Position numbers and translations under genes: made by a program. 64,000 nt of DNA from JAOXRU01 sp965247735. GTDB lineage: Bacteria; Bacteroidota; Bacteroidia; Flavobacteriales; Flavobacteriaceae. The notes below the pieces were generated by a model. It made no database searches, was not told the DNA's origin, and saw only the letters and a list, made by a program, of their open reading frames with translations. The number at the start of each line of letters is the position of its first letter. Position 1 is the stretch's first letter. This document shows, piece after piece, positions 49,833-60,011 of this stretch. The DNA lies in NCBI GenBank assembly GCA_965247735.1, contig CBDFHN010000002.1:4774001-4838000 (forward strand). Direction: 5' to 3'.

Positions 49833-52400
49833 TTATTTAATATTACCATGCATTCTATACAGCTTATCTGTAGTTTGCAATAGTTTTCTTTTTAGGTTTT
49901 TATCTAAATCTGGATGAGATTTCATATAATTTTGCACTATTGTATAGGCCTCTTTGCTGGTATATCTTCCAATAGTATTGTCTAACCAGCGTTTTGGAAA
50001 AAAGATATCTCCTGTTTTCTGAATCTCTTCAAGAAGTTCCAAACTAAGGCCAATATTTTTTATGCCTTCTCCTTGTCTTAGCGGATGATTTATATACGAA
50101 CATGCAGTTTGTACCCAGCTTTCCTTTTCTCTATTTTCAGCTTTTCTAAACGATTCAAAAAACGCGGTTCGTATTGCAGGATCATTAGACAAAGCAGGAC
50201 GCAAAAATGTAAAACGTTCTATTTTATCAGGATTGCTAAGCGTGGATTTTGCAGTATCTAAAATGTCTTCAGCTTTTGCATGTTGATACAATGCCAATAA
50301 TTGAGCTAAGCTGGTATAGTTATTTTTGTTTAGAATAAGATTTTCAATATGTGCTTCTTTTGTCCATATGGCATATAGATAAGCAGTACCTGTAGCAGAG
50401 TGTGCAATAGATTTATAAACGTTGAAGAGTATTTTTTGTATGTTTTTTGCATTCGGAAGCTGTAACCTTTTGTAAGTAATACGTTCTAATGCTATCTGCT
50501 GTTGCTGACGTTCTGTTAGTGTCAGGTGATTCCAATACAGGCTTGATATCTGTCTAGAAATTAGGGACAATAACAATTCATTGGTTTCTGTAGCAACTCC
50601 TTTTTTTAAGCTTTCAAGAACAGCAGTTACAGATAGGTTTCCATTAAGTACCTGTTCGTAGTTATTTAGATAAGTTTGTGCTCTTGCAACTTTAGCTGTT
50701 ATGATTGGAGTTTTTGCTACAATACTATCATCGGTAGGGAAAACACCATAGCCATAACCATTACTATTGTACAATATATATTGTGGTTTGGCTAGACCAA
50801 TTGCATCAGAAACGCTAATACTTTTTGCATTACTATTAATGTTAACCGTTTTAGTAGTATTAGCATATACCAAACTAATGTCAAAAGACTGTGGCCATAT
50901 CTTGTCCGATCCATCTTCTGCTTGTTGTTCTACGGTAAACTTGCTAATCTTTCCTTTATTATCATAGTCTATAGCTCCATTAAAAACAGGTCTTCCAGTG
51001 GAATTAACCCATACATCGCTCCATTTTTTTAAGTCAATCGTTGTTTTTTCATCAAGTATGCTTACCAATCCATTCCAATCGGCATTGTCATTGGCATATT
51101 TTTTTATATAGGTTCTAATGCCTTCCTTAAATGCTTTTTTACCCAAAGTTAATTCTAATTGACGCATCATAATAGGTGCCTTGTTATAGATAATACTGCC
51201 ATAAAGAGATCCTGCATTTTTTAGATTATCCAACTCCTGTCGAATAGGATTTGTGCCTCGTGTTCTATCTACACCATAAGCACTAGGATAGTGAGAGGTC
51301 AGAAATTGCAAATCATGATCAATATCTTCAAATACGGGATTTACAATCTTATCAGCCATAAAATTAGCAAATACCTCTTTCATCCATACATCATTAAACC
51401 ATTGCATGGTTACAAGGTTACCAAACCACATATGTGCCGTTTCATGTGCTATAAGTTTTGCCCTAGACAATTCTCGTGTTCGTGTTGCACTATTATCCAA
51501 AAACAAACTAGCTTCTCGATATTGTATAGCACCAGTATGTTCCATACCACCATATTGAAAACCAGGAATAACTGCAAAGTCTAACTTCTGAAAAGGAAAA
51601 TCATATTGCGTATATTCTTCTAAAAAGTCTAATGAAGATTGATGTAGTTTAAAAATAGGAGCAATACTAGCTTCAATTTTCTCTTCATTAGTTTCTCTAT
51701 ACAACATATGCATTGCACGGCTAGTGTTTTTAGCATCGGCTGTACTAAACTTTCCAGCAACAAAAGAGAAAAGATAGGTACTCATTTTATCAGATTTTCC
51801 AAACTGATAGGTAATTTCATTATCATGAGTTTCTTTAGTTACTATTGGAGCAGCACATAGTACTTGCCAATCTTTAGGAGCGCTAATAGACAATATATAA
51901 TTAGCTTTTATATTTGGTTGATCAAAACAAGGGAAAAAAGTTCTAGCCCTATCAGGAACAAGAAGCGTATAGAGGTAATCTGTATTTCTGTTTAAGGACA
52001 ATTCACCAGCGGTAAATTCAATACTAATAGTATTGGCACCCAATTTTAAAACTTCTTTTGGAATAATAAGATGTTCTTTCTGATGCGTAATAGCGATAAC
52101 CTTTGTATTGACCACTACATTTTTTAAAGCAGAACTATCTTCTTTAAAGTCTAGATATAACGGATGGCTTAAATCAGTAATAGTTGCCTCTAGAGTAAGT
52201 TTAGCAGCTATTGCAGTTTCTTTTTTCTCAGGAATACTAAGCGATAGTTTGTAGACCACATCTTGTACCTGTTTTTTACGATATGTGGCCATATCTAAAG
52301 GTACTCCAGTATTGTTAAGTGATGTTTTTGTTGTAGTTGTATCAGCACAAGATAAAAAGGTAAAAGTGCAGATAAGTAGATAGAAAAAAGATTTTGTCAT
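49833..52400 (-). CDS. M1 family aminopeptidase lipoprotein
   Basis: An 855-residue metallopeptidase starting MTKSFFYLLICTFTFLSCADT; the lipobox LSC makes this the better start than the TTG six codons upstream. The aminopeptidase N signature is complete: GGMEHTGAIQYRE, the zinc site HETAH (His319, His323) with Glu342 (KEVFANF) as third ligand. The C-terminal half is helical. As a lipoprotein it acts in the periplasm or at the surface, trimming peptides. It stands alone, 450 nt from the next gene. Confidence 0.93.
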   Translation of the reverse strand: MTKSFFYLLICTFTFLSCADTTTTKTSLNNTGVPLDMATYRKKQVQDVVYKLSLSIPEKKETAIAAKLTLEATITDLSHPLYLDFKEDSSALKNVVVNTKVIAITHQKEHLIIPKEVLKLGANTISIEFTAGELSLNRNTDYLYTLLVPDRARTFFPCFDQPNIKANYILSISAPKDWQVLCAAPIVTKETHDNEITYQFGKSDKMSTYLFSFVAGKFSTADAKNTSRAMHMLYRETNEEKIEASIAPIFKLHQSSLDFLEEYTQYDFPFQKLDFAVIPGFQYGGMEHTGAIQYREASLFLDNSATRTRELSRAKLIAHETAHMWFGNLVTMQWFNDVWMKEVFANFMADKIVNPVFEDIDHDLQFLTSHYPSAYGVDRTRGTNPIRQELDNLKNAGSLYGSIIYNKAPIMMRQLELTLGKKAFKEGIRTYIKKYANDNADWNGLVSILDEKTTIDLKKWSDVWVNSTGRPVFNGAIDYDNKGKISKFTVEQQAEDGSDKIWPQSFDISLVYANTTKTVNINSNAKSISVSDAIGLAKPQYILYNSNGYGYGVFPTDDSIVAKTPIITAKVARAQTYLNNYEQVLNGNLSVTAVLESLKKGVATETNELLLSLISRQISSLYWNHLTLTERQQQQIALERITYKRLQLPNAKNIQKILFNVYKSIAHSATGTAYLYAIWTKEAHIENLILNKNNYTSLAQLLALYQHAKAEDILDTAKSTLSNPDKIERFTFLRPALSNDPAIRTAFFESFRKAENREKESWVQTACSYINHPLRQGEGIKNIGLSLELLEEIQKTGDIFFPKRWLDNTIGRYTSKEAYTIVQNYMKSHPDLDKNLKRKLLQTTDKLYRMHGNIK

Positions 52401-52418
52401 AGTAGTTTGCATATGCAA

Positions 52419-52851
52419 TATGGTATTTATTGTAATGCAACTAAACTACAATTTTTGTGTTTAATATCAATTCTGTTCTAAATGTTTCTGAGAACTATTT
52501 TGATGTCCTTTCTATTATAGAACCAATAGCTTCCTAAACGTTTTTTATAAATCTATTGAATCGTATTATAAATCAGGAAAAGGAGTATATTTTAAAACCA
52601 ATAGATTGTTTTTGTATTACTGTTGTTGATGTCCTATCTAGATTTTGTTTTGAAATTTGCAGTGAAATCAGCGTAAAACTATAGACTGTCTGAGTGCAGC
52701 GAGTTTCTATAGTTTAGGTGATGAACAATAAATTTAAACAAAATATAGTCAGACTAGATTTTTTTGTTTCGTTTTTTTATCAATGAAAAAAATGAAAAAT
52801 GATTATTTATATGTGATCTTTTCGATTTAACATGATGTTAATTAAGAACTG
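52419..52851. other. Intergenic region with a hairpin element
   Basis: About 430 bp without an ORF. The only structure seen is a 10-bp perfect stem AAACTATAGA / TCTATAGTTT (52676-52685, 52706-52715) with TGAGTGCAGCGAG in the loop, which looks like a Bacteroidota intergenic repeat. No promoter box was assigned. Confidence 0.45.
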
Positions 52852-53229
52852 TCATTGTTTATTTCTATTTTGAACCGCCCATATAATATTGGTAATAAAT
52901 ATCAGAATAGATATAATCGTTAACACAAAAATCAACAATGAATTTGCTTCAAGGAAGAAATCGAATATAAAAATTAAACTTATTATCAATAGATGAAGAA
53001 GAGAAAGATGTTTGTGTGTGCTGTATTTTAGTATTGCTAAAATTCCATAGATAATAGGGAATACAAACCAGCAAATAGCATTTGTATAAAATATCCAATT
53101 TGTAATGTTCCACAGCCATCCAATTGTTTTGTTGATTCCATTTTCGTAGTTACTAAAATAAGAAGTAATTATCTGTAACAGAAATACTAGAAAGAACATC
53201 TTTTTCTTTATCAATTTACTAAAAGTCAT
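52852..53229 (-). CDS. Small multi-span membrane protein, unknown
   Basis: I do not recognise this protein. Its 125 residues contain four predicted membrane helices (about residues 8-22, 42-66, 73-97 and 98-118) with a basic start and end (MTFSKLIKKK; VQNRNKQ). No enzyme motif is visible. It follows the three-gene cassette at 53255-55893 by 25 nt on the same strand, so it may belong to it. Confidence 0.6.
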   Translation of the reverse strand: MTFSKLIKKKMFFLVFLLQIITSYFSNYENGINKTIGWLWNITNWIFYTNAICWFVFPIIYGILAILKYSTHKHLSLLHLLIISLIFIFDFFLEANSLLIFVLTIISILIFITNIIWAVQNRNKQ

Positions 53230-53254
53230 AAGCTTTCTTTTTAGTTTTCATTCA

Positions 53255-53818
53255 TCACATCCCCATTTCCTCAATCCAACTACAAAACTCGGCAACTCGC
53301 TCCTTACCATTGGCAATAATATTTTGATTGCTGATAGCATCATAATACTCCAATTCGTGAATAAGAATAGGTTTGTCTGTCAGTTGCTCATCATGAGATT
53401 CTTTTACAACAGCAATTAAAGCATCAACAAAATGTGCAGTTATTTTACTGCCTTTATCCATGCAGTTTTCAAAATCTTCATCCTCTTCTTCGTCAGTATA
53501 GTTAAGTTCAAGTTCAGTTATCCATGTATTAATTATTGCAGCACCTTTACTATCTTCCTCATCACCAATAGTTCCTATTTCATTTTGTAACCAAAAGGCA
53601 TAATTCCATTTTGCCTCTTTGGCATCAAAAGCATTGGTAATCTCGGTTTTGTAATTACTAAGTGTATTATAACCAATAACTAAAGATGGATATCTTGGAT
53701 CATCATCAATATCATATACAAAAAAGGAAAAAGCATAGATGTCTTTAAGTGTTGCTGCATCAATACTATTATAAGCAGTAATCCAAGTGTTTTTTATATG
53801 TGATTTAAGCATAGTCAT
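53255..53818 (-). CDS. DUF4303-like cytoplasmic protein, unknown function
   Basis: 187 residues starting MTMLKSHIKNTWITAYNSI. The frame is open upstream, but the ATG at 53818 stands one nt after the stop of the preceding gene (TGA-G-ATG), a strong sign of coupling, so I choose it. The pattern of an N-terminal helix, then YAFSFFVYDIDDDPRYPSLVIGYNT and AKWNYAFWLQNE reminds me of DUF4303 proteins, some of which are immunity-like. No signal peptide or catalytic motif is seen. The family call is uncertain. Confidence 0.6.
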   Translation of the reverse strand: MTMLKSHIKNTWITAYNSIDAATLKDIYAFSFFVYDIDDDPRYPSLVIGYNTLSNYKTEITNAFDAKEAKWNYAFWLQNEIGTIGDEEDSKGAAIINTWITELELNYTDEEEDEDFENCMDKGSKITAHFVDALIAVVKESHDEQLTDKPILIHELEYYDAISNQNIIANGKERVAEFCSWIEEMGM

Positions 53819-53819
53819 C

Positions 53820-54923
53820 TCAATCAGTTTTATAACGATATTGTTTTTTAATATACGCTTCGGGTTTTTCACAAAAGAGATATAAAAACAAAAGAAAAAC
53901 CCATTCTAAGGGCTTCATAAGTATATAGGTAATGTTAGAACCTTGTGCAGAGTTTATTTTGGTCGATAAATTATAGCCATATCTATCATAGGTATACCGT
54001 ATGGTTTTATGAAGACTAGGAAACTGTTTTTGTATAACTTCTTCAAAAGCATTGGCTATTTGCAACTGTCTATTTACTATTAATGTATTTCCGTTTCTAG
54101 TTCCTAATCGTATAGGTTTTACAATTGCGGGATCACCTTTTGCAGCAACAGTACATAAATAATGTCCTTCATGATCTAATGGCGGAGGATGCATCTGCTG
54201 CGAAAATCGCCATGTAGTAGTATCTGTAAATACTTTTACCATAGCATCATAATCCTGTCCAAATAGCATTACTATACAGGTGATTATAAAAAACAAAGGA
54301 AAAACCAATACTACAATTGCTACTGGATACGTCTTGGAATTCTTAAGCAGCGTATTTAAATAATTGAGAATTGGATTTGTATAGCTGTAAGAGGCAAAGT
54401 TATCCGCTACTTTATTGGCGCTATTAATAATAAGGTAGCTAGATATGATGATGGTAATAAGCGGAAAGAATAAAAACAATGATACCGTAAATATTTCAGG
54501 GGCATCCAAAATTGGATCATAATTAAGACTGAGAGAATTACTATTAGAAGATGTTTGTAGTAGTATCAGAATATTTATAACAATACCAATAAGTACCATA
54601 GCGCTAGTAATAACCCATGTAAGCGGAGGTAGTTTTTCGTTCTTTTTCCATAATAGAAAAGTAGCAATAAGTGATAGTATATAAAACACAAGTAATGTAA
54701 GGAAATGTTCATGACCAAAAGGAGAGTAGCCCTCTCCATCTATAGGATCTATGGCAACATTATATTCGTTACTATTAAATAGTAAAGCAATAGCAAAAAC
54801 AAAAAGAGATAGCACATAAAGTAGACCAGCAAAAAAGCTTAATTTGGACTTGGCGTTTCTATAGCTAATAACTATTGCAATTATTAAAAGAATGAGAAGT
54901 AATGGAAGTATAATTGTAGACAT
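53820..54923 (-). CDS. Polytopic membrane protein, DUF6688-like
   Basis: A 367-residue protein with about six membrane spans in the first 225 residues. A soluble C-terminal part follows, with HPPPLDHEGHYLCTVAAKGDPAIVKPIRLGTRNGNTLIVNRQLQIANAFEE and a final LCEKPEAYIKKQYRYK. That C-terminal block recalls DUF6688, a family of unknown function; I am only moderately sure. It starts 16 nt after the preceding gene and its stop is one nt before the next start, so the three genes form a tight operon. Confidence 0.65.
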   Translation of the reverse strand: MSTIILPLLLILLIIAIVISYRNAKSKLSFFAGLLYVLSLFVFAIALLFNSNEYNVAIDPIDGEGYSPFGHEHFLTLLVFYILSLIATFLLWKKNEKLPPLTWVITSAMVLIGIVINILILLQTSSNSNSLSLNYDPILDAPEIFTVSLFLFFPLITIIISSYLIINSANKVADNFASYSYTNPILNYLNTLLKNSKTYPVAIVVLVFPLFFIITCIVMLFGQDYDAMVKVFTDTTTWRFSQQMHPPPLDHEGHYLCTVAAKGDPAIVKPIRLGTRNGNTLIVNRQLQIANAFEEVIQKQFPSLHKTIRYTYDRYGYNLSTKINSAQGSNITYILMKPLEWVFLLFLYLFCEKPEAYIKKQYRYKTD

Positions 54924-54939
54924 TTTTTTGTTTTAAAAA

Positions 54940-55893
54940 TTATTCCCGAATTAAAAACTGCGTACTTCCTTCTTGCTGTTGTTCTCTATAGAGTATCAAA
55001 TAACTTTTATTGGCAGCCTCATAATATTTTAAAGGAATATGTGCTAAAGAATTATCTGGGTATTGGTAAAGATATTTAATCTTTAGCTTTATGGTTTTGC
55101 CCTTTGTTTGTAATTCAAAATAACCAGTACCAGTCCAACGTTCTGGAATTTTCCCATTAAAATGAAATCTTAGATCAGGAAAAGGATCTCCATACCATCT
55201 TTCCTTTTCAAAATGTAAAAGCTTCAACTTTTCTTTTATATCCTTTAGAAGAATATCGTTATGACTACAACAGTTTTTCTTAATATAATATGTTTCAGTA
55301 CTATGTATTTCATACCATTGTCGCTCTTTATAATACGCAGTCTTTACATACCTATTCTTTGTTTCAGGATCTACATAATAGTCATAGTCAGAATAGTCAA
55401 CATTAAGCGTATGTGTTTTAAATTCTTTTTCAGTTACAATACGCCCATCTTCTACAAGAGTAAAAGGCTTAAAGCTAGCATCACCATCCAATAACCAAGT
55501 AGAATAGTTACTTTCTTCACGGTTTACCAAATACCGTTCTTGTTCAAACACATTATTGTTTGCAATCATTAAGGAGTCTATAGGTTTACCATTAGCATCT
55601 ATTTTTGTCCACGTAGAAGTAAGCTGCTCATCATTATCCTCAGCATATGTTGATATACAAATAGTACTATCATTAAGTTGTAATGCATTTTCAGGAAAAG
55701 CACTAGTAAAAGTAGTAATTGTGCTTTTGTTAGCTAATACAAGACTATCTAGAGTAGGGTAGTTGGCAAATTCATGAGGAAGACTGCTAAACTTTAGCAT
55801 AGTATTCTTATAATAATTGGGAACATTCGGTAGTATCAATATCAATACTATCCCTAGCAGAATAGCGAATAGCGTTTTGTATCTTTTTTTCAT
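54940..55893 (-). CDS. Single-span membrane or secreted protein, unknown
   Basis: I do not recognise this protein. Its 317 residues have an N-terminal membrane segment (YKTLFAILLGIVLILILPNV, about residues 5-24), then a soluble beta-rich body. A GTGYFELQTKGKTIKLKIKYLYQYPDN stretch near the end resembles a ligand-binding strand pattern. It is the first gene of the three-gene cassette with the DUF6688-like and DUF4303-like proteins. Confidence 0.6.
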   Translation of the reverse strand: MKKRYKTLFAILLGIVLILILPNVPNYYKNTMLKFSSLPHEFANYPTLDSLVLANKSTITTFTSAFPENALQLNDSTICISTYAEDNDEQLTSTWTKIDANGKPIDSLMIANNNVFEQERYLVNREESNYSTWLLDGDASFKPFTLVEDGRIVTEKEFKTHTLNVDYSDYDYYVDPETKNRYVKTAYYKERQWYEIHSTETYYIKKNCCSHNDILLKDIKEKLKLLHFEKERWYGDPFPDLRFHFNGKIPERWTGTGYFELQTKGKTIKLKIKYLYQYPDNSLAHIPLKYYEAANKSYLILYREQQQEGSTQFLIRE

Positions 55894-56113
55894 GAATTTA
55901 ATGTATGCTCAGTTCTAAAATGAGATTTAGTTATGGCAAGTTACTTGTTTTTATTAGTTATATAGAGAGTTAATTCCTTAAACTAGTTTTTGATATAAGA
56001 AGAATAAAATAAATTGATGAATACTTATTTATTAGAATACTGATAACTAGCAATAGTTAATCTCCAATCTCAGTTAGAGTTAATTTCACTTCATTTTTTA
56101 TAGATATCAAATT

Positions 56114-57346
56114 TTAAAATATGGTATACCCTAATATTATGGAAAGGGTTTTGTAGTCTGCTTTCCAAGAATTAATATTATTCAAAACATTTCTTGTGGT
56201 TTGTTGTCTTAGTTCTAAACTAAATTTATTGTAAAACTTATAACCAACACCAAATGCTAGATTGTTTCCACTATGAATTTTAACAGTATTAAAATCAGAG
56301 TTATCCCCTCTTTTAAAATCGATAACATCACCAGAGTTAATATCAAGTATGTAAGATGCACTAATAAAAATTTTAGAATCGTTATTAAGAAAAAAATAAT
56401 GCCTTAATGTAAAAGGTATTTCAATAGAACTATAACTTACAGAGGAAACAAGAACACCCCCTGCAACATTATTGGCATCACTTGTCTTTTCGGATTCATA
56501 GCTTTGGTATGTTGGTTCTAGTGATATTGACCATTTGTTTTTATTAAACAGAAGTATATATTCTAATTTAATTCCTATTCCAAAACCTGACTTGTTCCCA
56601 AAATCAACATTTTTAAGAATGCTTGATTTAGGATTTTCTAAACTTAGAGATGAGCTATTAAACCTGGGCCTAATGGTAACCTTAAAAGCATCTTTTTTTT
56701 GTTTTTTATAATAACTTGTGTAGTTTGGGTTTACACATTTATTGTAGTCTAAAAATAAATTAGTTAAGCTTTTTTTGCTATAACTTAAGCTTTTAATCCT
56801 CTTTATATCAATTGAAGTACATTTTAAATTATTAAGTATTTGTTGTTTAAAATAATTATTCTCTGCCGTTAAATTTTTTGAAACCTTATATTTTTTATAA
56901 ACTAACTGATCTATAGTTAGATCATCCTTATTATAAAAGTACCTTTTTAAATTTGATTCTGTATATGTATATAATGTTTTGTCACCTTCAATCAATACTT
57001 TTAAAAAAAGAGTTTCCTTCTTAAATTCTGGTTTTTTATTTGTATTTAGATCATTAAGGTTTTCACTAGATCTATCTATATCAACAATTGCTCTATAGTA
57101 TTTAGAGATATCATATATTCCAAATTCTTTTGTATTCTTTATATTATTTTTTAATATGGTGCTGTTTTCTGATAACTTATACTCAAAGTCTGTGGGATTG
57201 TAACTCCAATCAATATTCTTAATTAAGCAATCAATTTTTTCATTAGCGTTGTTAATAAAATATCCTTTTTCAAATATAATTTGTGAGTAAGAATTAATAC
57301 TTGTAAGTATAATCATTACTAATAGTAGCCTGTTTTTTTTGTACAT
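56114..57346 (-). CDS. Secreted protein with C-terminal outer-membrane beta-barrel
   Basis: A 410-residue protein with a signal peptide (MYKKNRLLLVMIILTSINSYSQ). The first half is beta-rich with no recognised domain. From about residue 220 it shows alternating strand pattern typical of the PorT-like outer-membrane barrel (FKVTIRPRFN, FGIGIKLEYILLF, IEIPFTLRHYFF, NLAFGVGYKFYNKFSLELRQQTTRN) with a final aromatic strand ending in GYTIF. Probable outer-membrane protein of unknown role; the neighbours give no clue. Confidence 0.7.
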   Translation of the reverse strand: MYKKNRLLLVMIILTSINSYSQIIFEKGYFINNANEKIDCLIKNIDWSYNPTDFEYKLSENSTILKNNIKNTKEFGIYDISKYYRAIVDIDRSSENLNDLNTNKKPEFKKETLFLKVLIEGDKTLYTYTESNLKRYFYNKDDLTIDQLVYKKYKVSKNLTAENNYFKQQILNNLKCTSIDIKRIKSLSYSKKSLTNLFLDYNKCVNPNYTSYYKKQKKDAFKVTIRPRFNSSSLSLENPKSSILKNVDFGNKSGFGIGIKLEYILLFNKNKWSISLEPTYQSYESEKTSDANNVAGGVLVSSVSYSSIEIPFTLRHYFFLNNDSKIFISASYILDINSGDVIDFKRGDNSDFNTVKIHSGNNLAFGVGYKFYNKFSLELRQQTTRNVLNNINSWKADYKTLSIILGYTIF

Positions 57347-57569
57347 AAATTATAATTTGATTGTTTTTGACAAAACAAGTTAGTTGTTTTTATCGAGATA
57401 ACCCTCGTAAAGAGCTATTTACCTCAATATATCCATCTAATTTGCTATAAACAATTCTAAAGAGATAAAAAAGAGTATAAAAGGATAACCATAATATCAG
57501 TTCAAAAACCAGTTCCACGATTGTAAGAAGGAAAACCAGTATCGAGAACATATATTTCGCAAACAACAA

Positions 57570-58640
57570 CTACACATTTCCAGAATCAGGATAACTCATA
57601 CGTTTCAATAGTTTCAGATGAGAAACAATTCCGCCCCAATAGCTGGTCTGATTTGGAACAATATTATTTTTTAATAAAATGTCGTATAGTATGCTATTAA
57701 GTTTCGGATAATAGATATGATGCAAATGAGGAAATAGATGATGTGCAATATGATTGTTAAAGCCACCAAGAATAAAATTCGCAGTTTTACTAAAAGGATG
57801 CATATCATTAGAACTCTTAATTTGGTTCATCAACCACGATGTAGTTATCATACCATTCTTATCAGTAGTTGGATATTCCGTTTTTTCAACATGATGCGTC
57901 ATAAAAAAGGTAAAAAGCAAAAACAAAGACTGTGTCAAATGCATCAATAGAAAACCTGACAGAATAATATACCAAGCTTGACCAGAAAAAAGCAATGGTA
58001 AAATAAGAACTATAGTCAGATAGCATATTTTTTGAGCCCAAAATGAAAGATGATACGTTACGCCTTTCTTTTTGGAGTATTTATCTTTCGAAAACAGAAT
58101 TATAAAATCTTTAATAAATACCCAAAACAGAGAATAGCTAGTATAGGCAAAAGAAGCATAAATATGCTGATACCTATGATACCAATAATAGGTGCTATTC
58201 GGAATTACCCTTATTAGTTTGCTTATCTTTAAATCAGAATCATAGTCCTTAACATTAGGAGCATAGTGATGAGAACCAATATGTCGTTGTTTCCAGGCTT
58301 CAGCATGAGCACCAACAAGAGTATAGGTAAGTATAAAACCAAGACTGTTTAACTTCTTGCTTTTAAATATAGTATTATGCGAAAAATCATGAGAAAAATT
58401 AAAAGCCAATAGCACCGATAAAAAACCATACATAATAAAGCTTAGTATAAAATAAAACGGATTAGCTACACTATACAATAAGGAGTAACTCATAATAGAA
58501 AGCGAACAATAGAAAACAAATTTAAACCCTATTTTTAAAGCATAGCTTTTGCTATCAATAACAAGATTCTCGTCCACCTGTCTATAAATAGATTTTAACA
58601 ATTCGCTATCCTTAGGAATATGTATATGTCTATTTCTCAA
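57570..58640 (-). CDS. Acyl-lipid/fatty-acid desaturase (second of a pair)
   Basis: A 356-residue integral-membrane di-iron desaturase. The three histidine boxes are HDFSH (84-88), HxxxHH in RHIGSHH (His120, His124, His125) and HxxHH in NHIAHHLFPHLHH near the C-terminus. They bind the di-iron centre that inserts a double bond into an acyl chain. Its start overlaps the end of the preceding desaturase gene by 11 nt (58630-58640), so the two are co-translated. Regiospecificity cannot be read from sequence. Confidence 0.9.
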   Translation of the reverse strand: MRNRHIHIPKDSELLKSIYRQVDENLVIDSKSYALKIGFKFVFYCSLSIMSYSLLYSVANPFYFILSFIMYGFLSVLLAFNFSHDFSHNTIFKSKKLNSLGFILTYTLVGAHAEAWKQRHIGSHHYAPNVKDYDSDLKISKLIRVIPNSTYYWYHRYQHIYASFAYTSYSLFWVFIKDFIILFSKDKYSKKKGVTYHLSFWAQKICYLTIVLILPLLFSGQAWYIILSGFLLMHLTQSLFLLFTFFMTHHVEKTEYPTTDKNGMITTSWLMNQIKSSNDMHPFSKTANFILGGFNNHIAHHLFPHLHHIYYPKLNSILYDILLKNNIVPNQTSYWGGIVSHLKLLKRMSYPDSGNV

Positions 58641-59727
58641 AAGGAACAGATTTAAAAGATTCTTGTGTACCCATCGCCTTTAGGAATCTAAAATGCGAGA
58701 ATAATGATTTGTAATATGGCATTTCCATATACGTTAAACCATGTTTTTTTGCTAGCTCACGAAATATAGGAAGGATCCCCAAATAGTGAACATGACTAAC
58801 ATTGGGCAATAAATGATGCAAGGCATGAGCATTAAAACCACCAAGGGTCCAGTTAAAAAATAGATTACTAGCATTATAATCAACCGAAGTACACATCTGT
58901 AGTTTTGGCCAACTCATATCAAGCTTATTATCTTTGTCAGGAACAGGATGCGCAACATAGTCAGACAAGTGAGATACCCCCAATACACCAACAAATAGTA
59001 GAGAAACCATAAAATGATTCAAAACAAAGGCCAATACCACAGTTGTCCAACCAAAAGGCAAAAGATAAATAGGCAAAACAATCATATAACCAATATATAG
59101 CAGTTTATAAACAACCAGTTTTATCACCTCTATTTTCGGAATATCTATTTTTATAGTCCTACTAGAATAATTTATCAGCATTAATGTTTCTCGAAAAAAG
59201 AACCAATTTATGGAGTAAAGAAGATATAAAAATGGAGCATAAATATATTGATAGCGATGAAACCATTTTAACGCTTGACTTTCCGTCATCCTAAACAGTG
59301 GATTATTAAGCACATCAATATCGCTGCCTTCTACATTTGTATATAAATGATGAGACTCGTTATGATTTTTCCCCCAAACATAAGCGTTATTCCCCTGAAG
59401 GTTAAAACTAATAGAAAACAAAACCTTATTCCAAAATTTACTCTTAACCGCAACACCATGTGCCGCATCATGAGAGATATTAAAAGCAGTCAATAATACA
59501 GACAAGCCCATTAGCAGATAAAAACTATAAAAACCTACTGTAGAAGAACTTGTAATCATCAATCCAAAAAATAAGATATCAAGACCAAAATACAGCACAA
59601 TTTTAAAAAGCATTATCTTATTACCAGTCTTTGCAATACCTTTATCAGCAAAGTACGCCGTTATTCTTGTATTAAGTTCGGTATAGAATGCAGAACCTTC
59701 ATCTTTTGTAAATTTCAGTTTATTCAT
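58630..59727 (-). CDS. Fatty-acid desaturase (first of a pair)
   Basis: A 365-residue membrane desaturase with HDAAH (86-90), NHNESHH (His122, His126, His127) and NAHALHHLLPNVSHVHY as the three histidine boxes. It resembles the acyl-CoA or acyl-lipid front-end type in layout, but lacks a cytochrome b5 domain, so it needs a separate electron donor; none is encoded nearby. It is related to the next gene at the histidine boxes but clearly diverged. Upstream is a 284-nt gap without other genes. Confidence 0.9.
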   Translation of the reverse strand: MNKLKFTKDEGSAFYTELNTRITAYFADKGIAKTGNKIMLFKIVLYFGLDILFFGLMITSSSTVGFYSFYLLMGLSVLLTAFNISHDAAHGVAVKSKFWNKVLFSISFNLQGNNAYVWGKNHNESHHLYTNVEGSDIDVLNNPLFRMTESQALKWFHRYQYIYAPFLYLLYSINWFFFRETLMLINYSSRTIKIDIPKIEVIKLVVYKLLYIGYMIVLPIYLLPFGWTTVVLAFVLNHFMVSLLFVGVLGVSHLSDYVAHPVPDKDNKLDMSWPKLQMCTSVDYNASNLFFNWTLGGFNAHALHHLLPNVSHVHYLGILPIFRELAKKHGLTYMEMPYYKSLFSHFRFLKAMGTQESFKSVPFEK

Positions 59728-60011
59728 TTTATATGTTTTTATACCTACCCTATAAGCTTATATTTTACAAACAGCAATTAGGCAATACTTGTCTTTATAG
59801 CTATTATCATTCCAAACTCTTTCTTTTTTGCAAATTCTTCTATTGTTGAGGTTATATGTAAGCGTTATTTTTATGCTAGAAAGTTATGCAATGCAGAGAA
59901 TAATTAGTGTAGAGAATTAGTTTAGTACTCAGTTACTTCTTGACACCGTTTTCAAATGAAAATTAACCGAGCGGGCATTTCATTTTAAGATCAATAACAA
60001 AACAGTACTTC

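Noticed and set aside
51291..51584. Plus-strand 97-aa frame within the M1 peptidase
   Set aside because: Antisense to the zinc-binding region of a convincing aminopeptidase gene.
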